From Haematococcus lacustris (taxonomy: Eukaryota > Chlorophyta > Chlorophyceae > Chlamydomonadales > Haematococcaceae), in NCBI GenBank assembly GCA_030144725.1, contig JASKMD010000015.1, positions 4,777,810 to 4,841,809 of the forward strand: a stretch of DNA of 64,000 nucleotides, written 5' to 3'. Position numbers and translations under genes: made by a program. The number at the start of each line of letters is the position of its first letter. Position 1 is the stretch's first letter. Below the pieces are notes generated by a model. That model did not search any database. It was not told the origin of the DNA and saw nothing but the letters and a program-made list of their open reading frames with translations. Positions 63,501 through 64,000 of this stretch are shown here, piece after piece.

Positions 63501-64000
63501 GCTGGAACAAGAGCGAGCCAGAGTGAAGTTAGCGGTGACGACCAGCACGGGAGCTGGTGGTCGGTACTTGGCCAGCAGCCTGGGAGTCTTGCCATTCTCA
63601 GAGAAGATGACAATCATGCCAGGGCGGATGTCCACTGCATCAATTAAAACACAATTGCTGTTGCTGAGGACAAGAGTTGCGCCTTGCACTGATTGCATCA
63701 AACTGCCAGGCACATGATGCATCCTTGGATCCTGCAGCCCATGCCTAGATGCCACCTCCCTCAAATGGATAATAGAGAACAAGGGGCGGAGTATGGCAGG
63801 TGAAAGGCCAGATAGCTGGCATGACAAGACCTGGAGCAATGCGGCTTTGTCCCAGGTAACCACAGCTGTGTTGCTGCTGATGGGGAGAGCAAGGGGACGG
63901 TCACTGGAGCCGAGTCAAGTGACGCAATCAGCACTTGCCTGCGTTCTTGGCCAATGCACAGCAAACGGCCTCAATGGTGGGAATTGGCTTTGGTGTGAAG
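57513..64000 (-). CDS. Second fused pyruvate kinase gene (5' end outside window)
   Basis: Minus-strand exons join in phase: >64000-63939, 63634-63486, 63198-63057 (C domain of an upstream module), 62683-62446 (linker running into [15 protein letters not shown]), 62266-62155, 61933-61859, 61095-61006, 60641-60516, 60272-60087, 59879-59784, 59590-59462, 59346-59305, 58988-58883, 58557-58464, about 58227-58067, 57742-57513. So at least two PK modules are fused, as in the gene at the left of the window. The complete module has PK architecture ([70 protein letters not shown]) but lacks several catalytic residues. The last exon ends in phase 2, so one or more 3' exons remain unidentified below 57513. 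Confidence 0.8.
58617..58735. repeat. Minisatellite of catgataggacacac units
   Basis: Several variable copies of catgataggacacac and ctccaccccc lie in the intron between exons 58988-58883 and 58557-58464 of the minus-strand PK gene. Confidence 0.8.
61180..61780. other. Compositionally foreign segment in PK intron
   Basis: This intron part (between exons 61933-61859 and 61095-61006) is richer in CpG and TpA than its surroundings. It contains three tandem copies of a 31-bp unit with cttttgtataattgccgggc (about 61498-61583) and a 9-bp inverted repeat atatacacc...ggtgtatat (about 61662-61692). No gene is visible. It may be an organellar-derived insertion. Confidence 0.45.

Overview
This is a nuclear DNA window from a eukaryote, most likely a green alga of the Chlamydomonadales; the extreme simple-repeat load recalls Haematococcus-like genomes (inference). 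It has GC-rich genes split into many short exons with GT-AG (and some GC-AG) introns, introns packed with G/C-rich micro- and minisatellites, a TGTAA element 3' of one gene (17426), a Ser-Pro-rich stalk in a membrane receptor, and poly-Gln/poly-Ala disordered regions. Most long open frames are artefacts of repeat arrays. The genes below were assembled by hand from exons whose splice sites, phases and protein motifs agree.

Layout, left to right. (1) 137-557 (+): last two exons of a drug/metabolite-transporter (triose-phosphate or nucleotide-sugar translocator-like) gene. (2) 1874-16890 (+): one very large gene encoding three pyruvate kinase (PK) modules in a single chain; module 1 is interrupted by a 500-N assembly gap, and modules 2 and 3 look catalytically complete. 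(3) about 17831-32738 (+): a single-pass receptor-like protein kinase (ectodomain exons, Ser-Pro stalk, transmembrane helix at about 26977-27051, poly-Gln juxtamembrane region, TKL-type kinase). Its introns hold antisense remnants of a TnpB/Fanzor-like transposon and other repeats. (4) 34451-37758 (+): cystathionine gamma-synthase (methionine synthesis). (5) 42631-39667 (-): 5-formyltetrahydrofolate cyclo-ligase, seven exons, 222 aa. (6) 43856-44338 (+): 73-aa QCR8-like subunit of mitochondrial complex III, head-to-head with the cyclo-ligase across a 1.2-kb spacer made largely of two G-rich arrays. (7) 45841-56010 (+): USP10/UBP24-like ubiquitin protease with a giant Gln/Ala-rich N-terminal region. 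(8) >64000-57513 (-): a second fused PK gene running in from the right edge; its complete module has lost several catalytic residues.

The genes are mostly housekeeping (glycolysis, methionine and folate metabolism, respiration, deubiquitination) and do not form one pathway, though cystathionine gamma-synthase and the cyclo-ligase both feed one-carbon/methionine metabolism. The most unusual content is the pair of fused PK genes in opposite orientation near the two ends: one with near-identical modules that appear homogenised by duplication or conversion, one with a module that looks like a pseudoenzyme. Genes 1 and 8 are cut by the window edges, and the 5' end of gene 3 and 3' end of gene 8 are unresolved.
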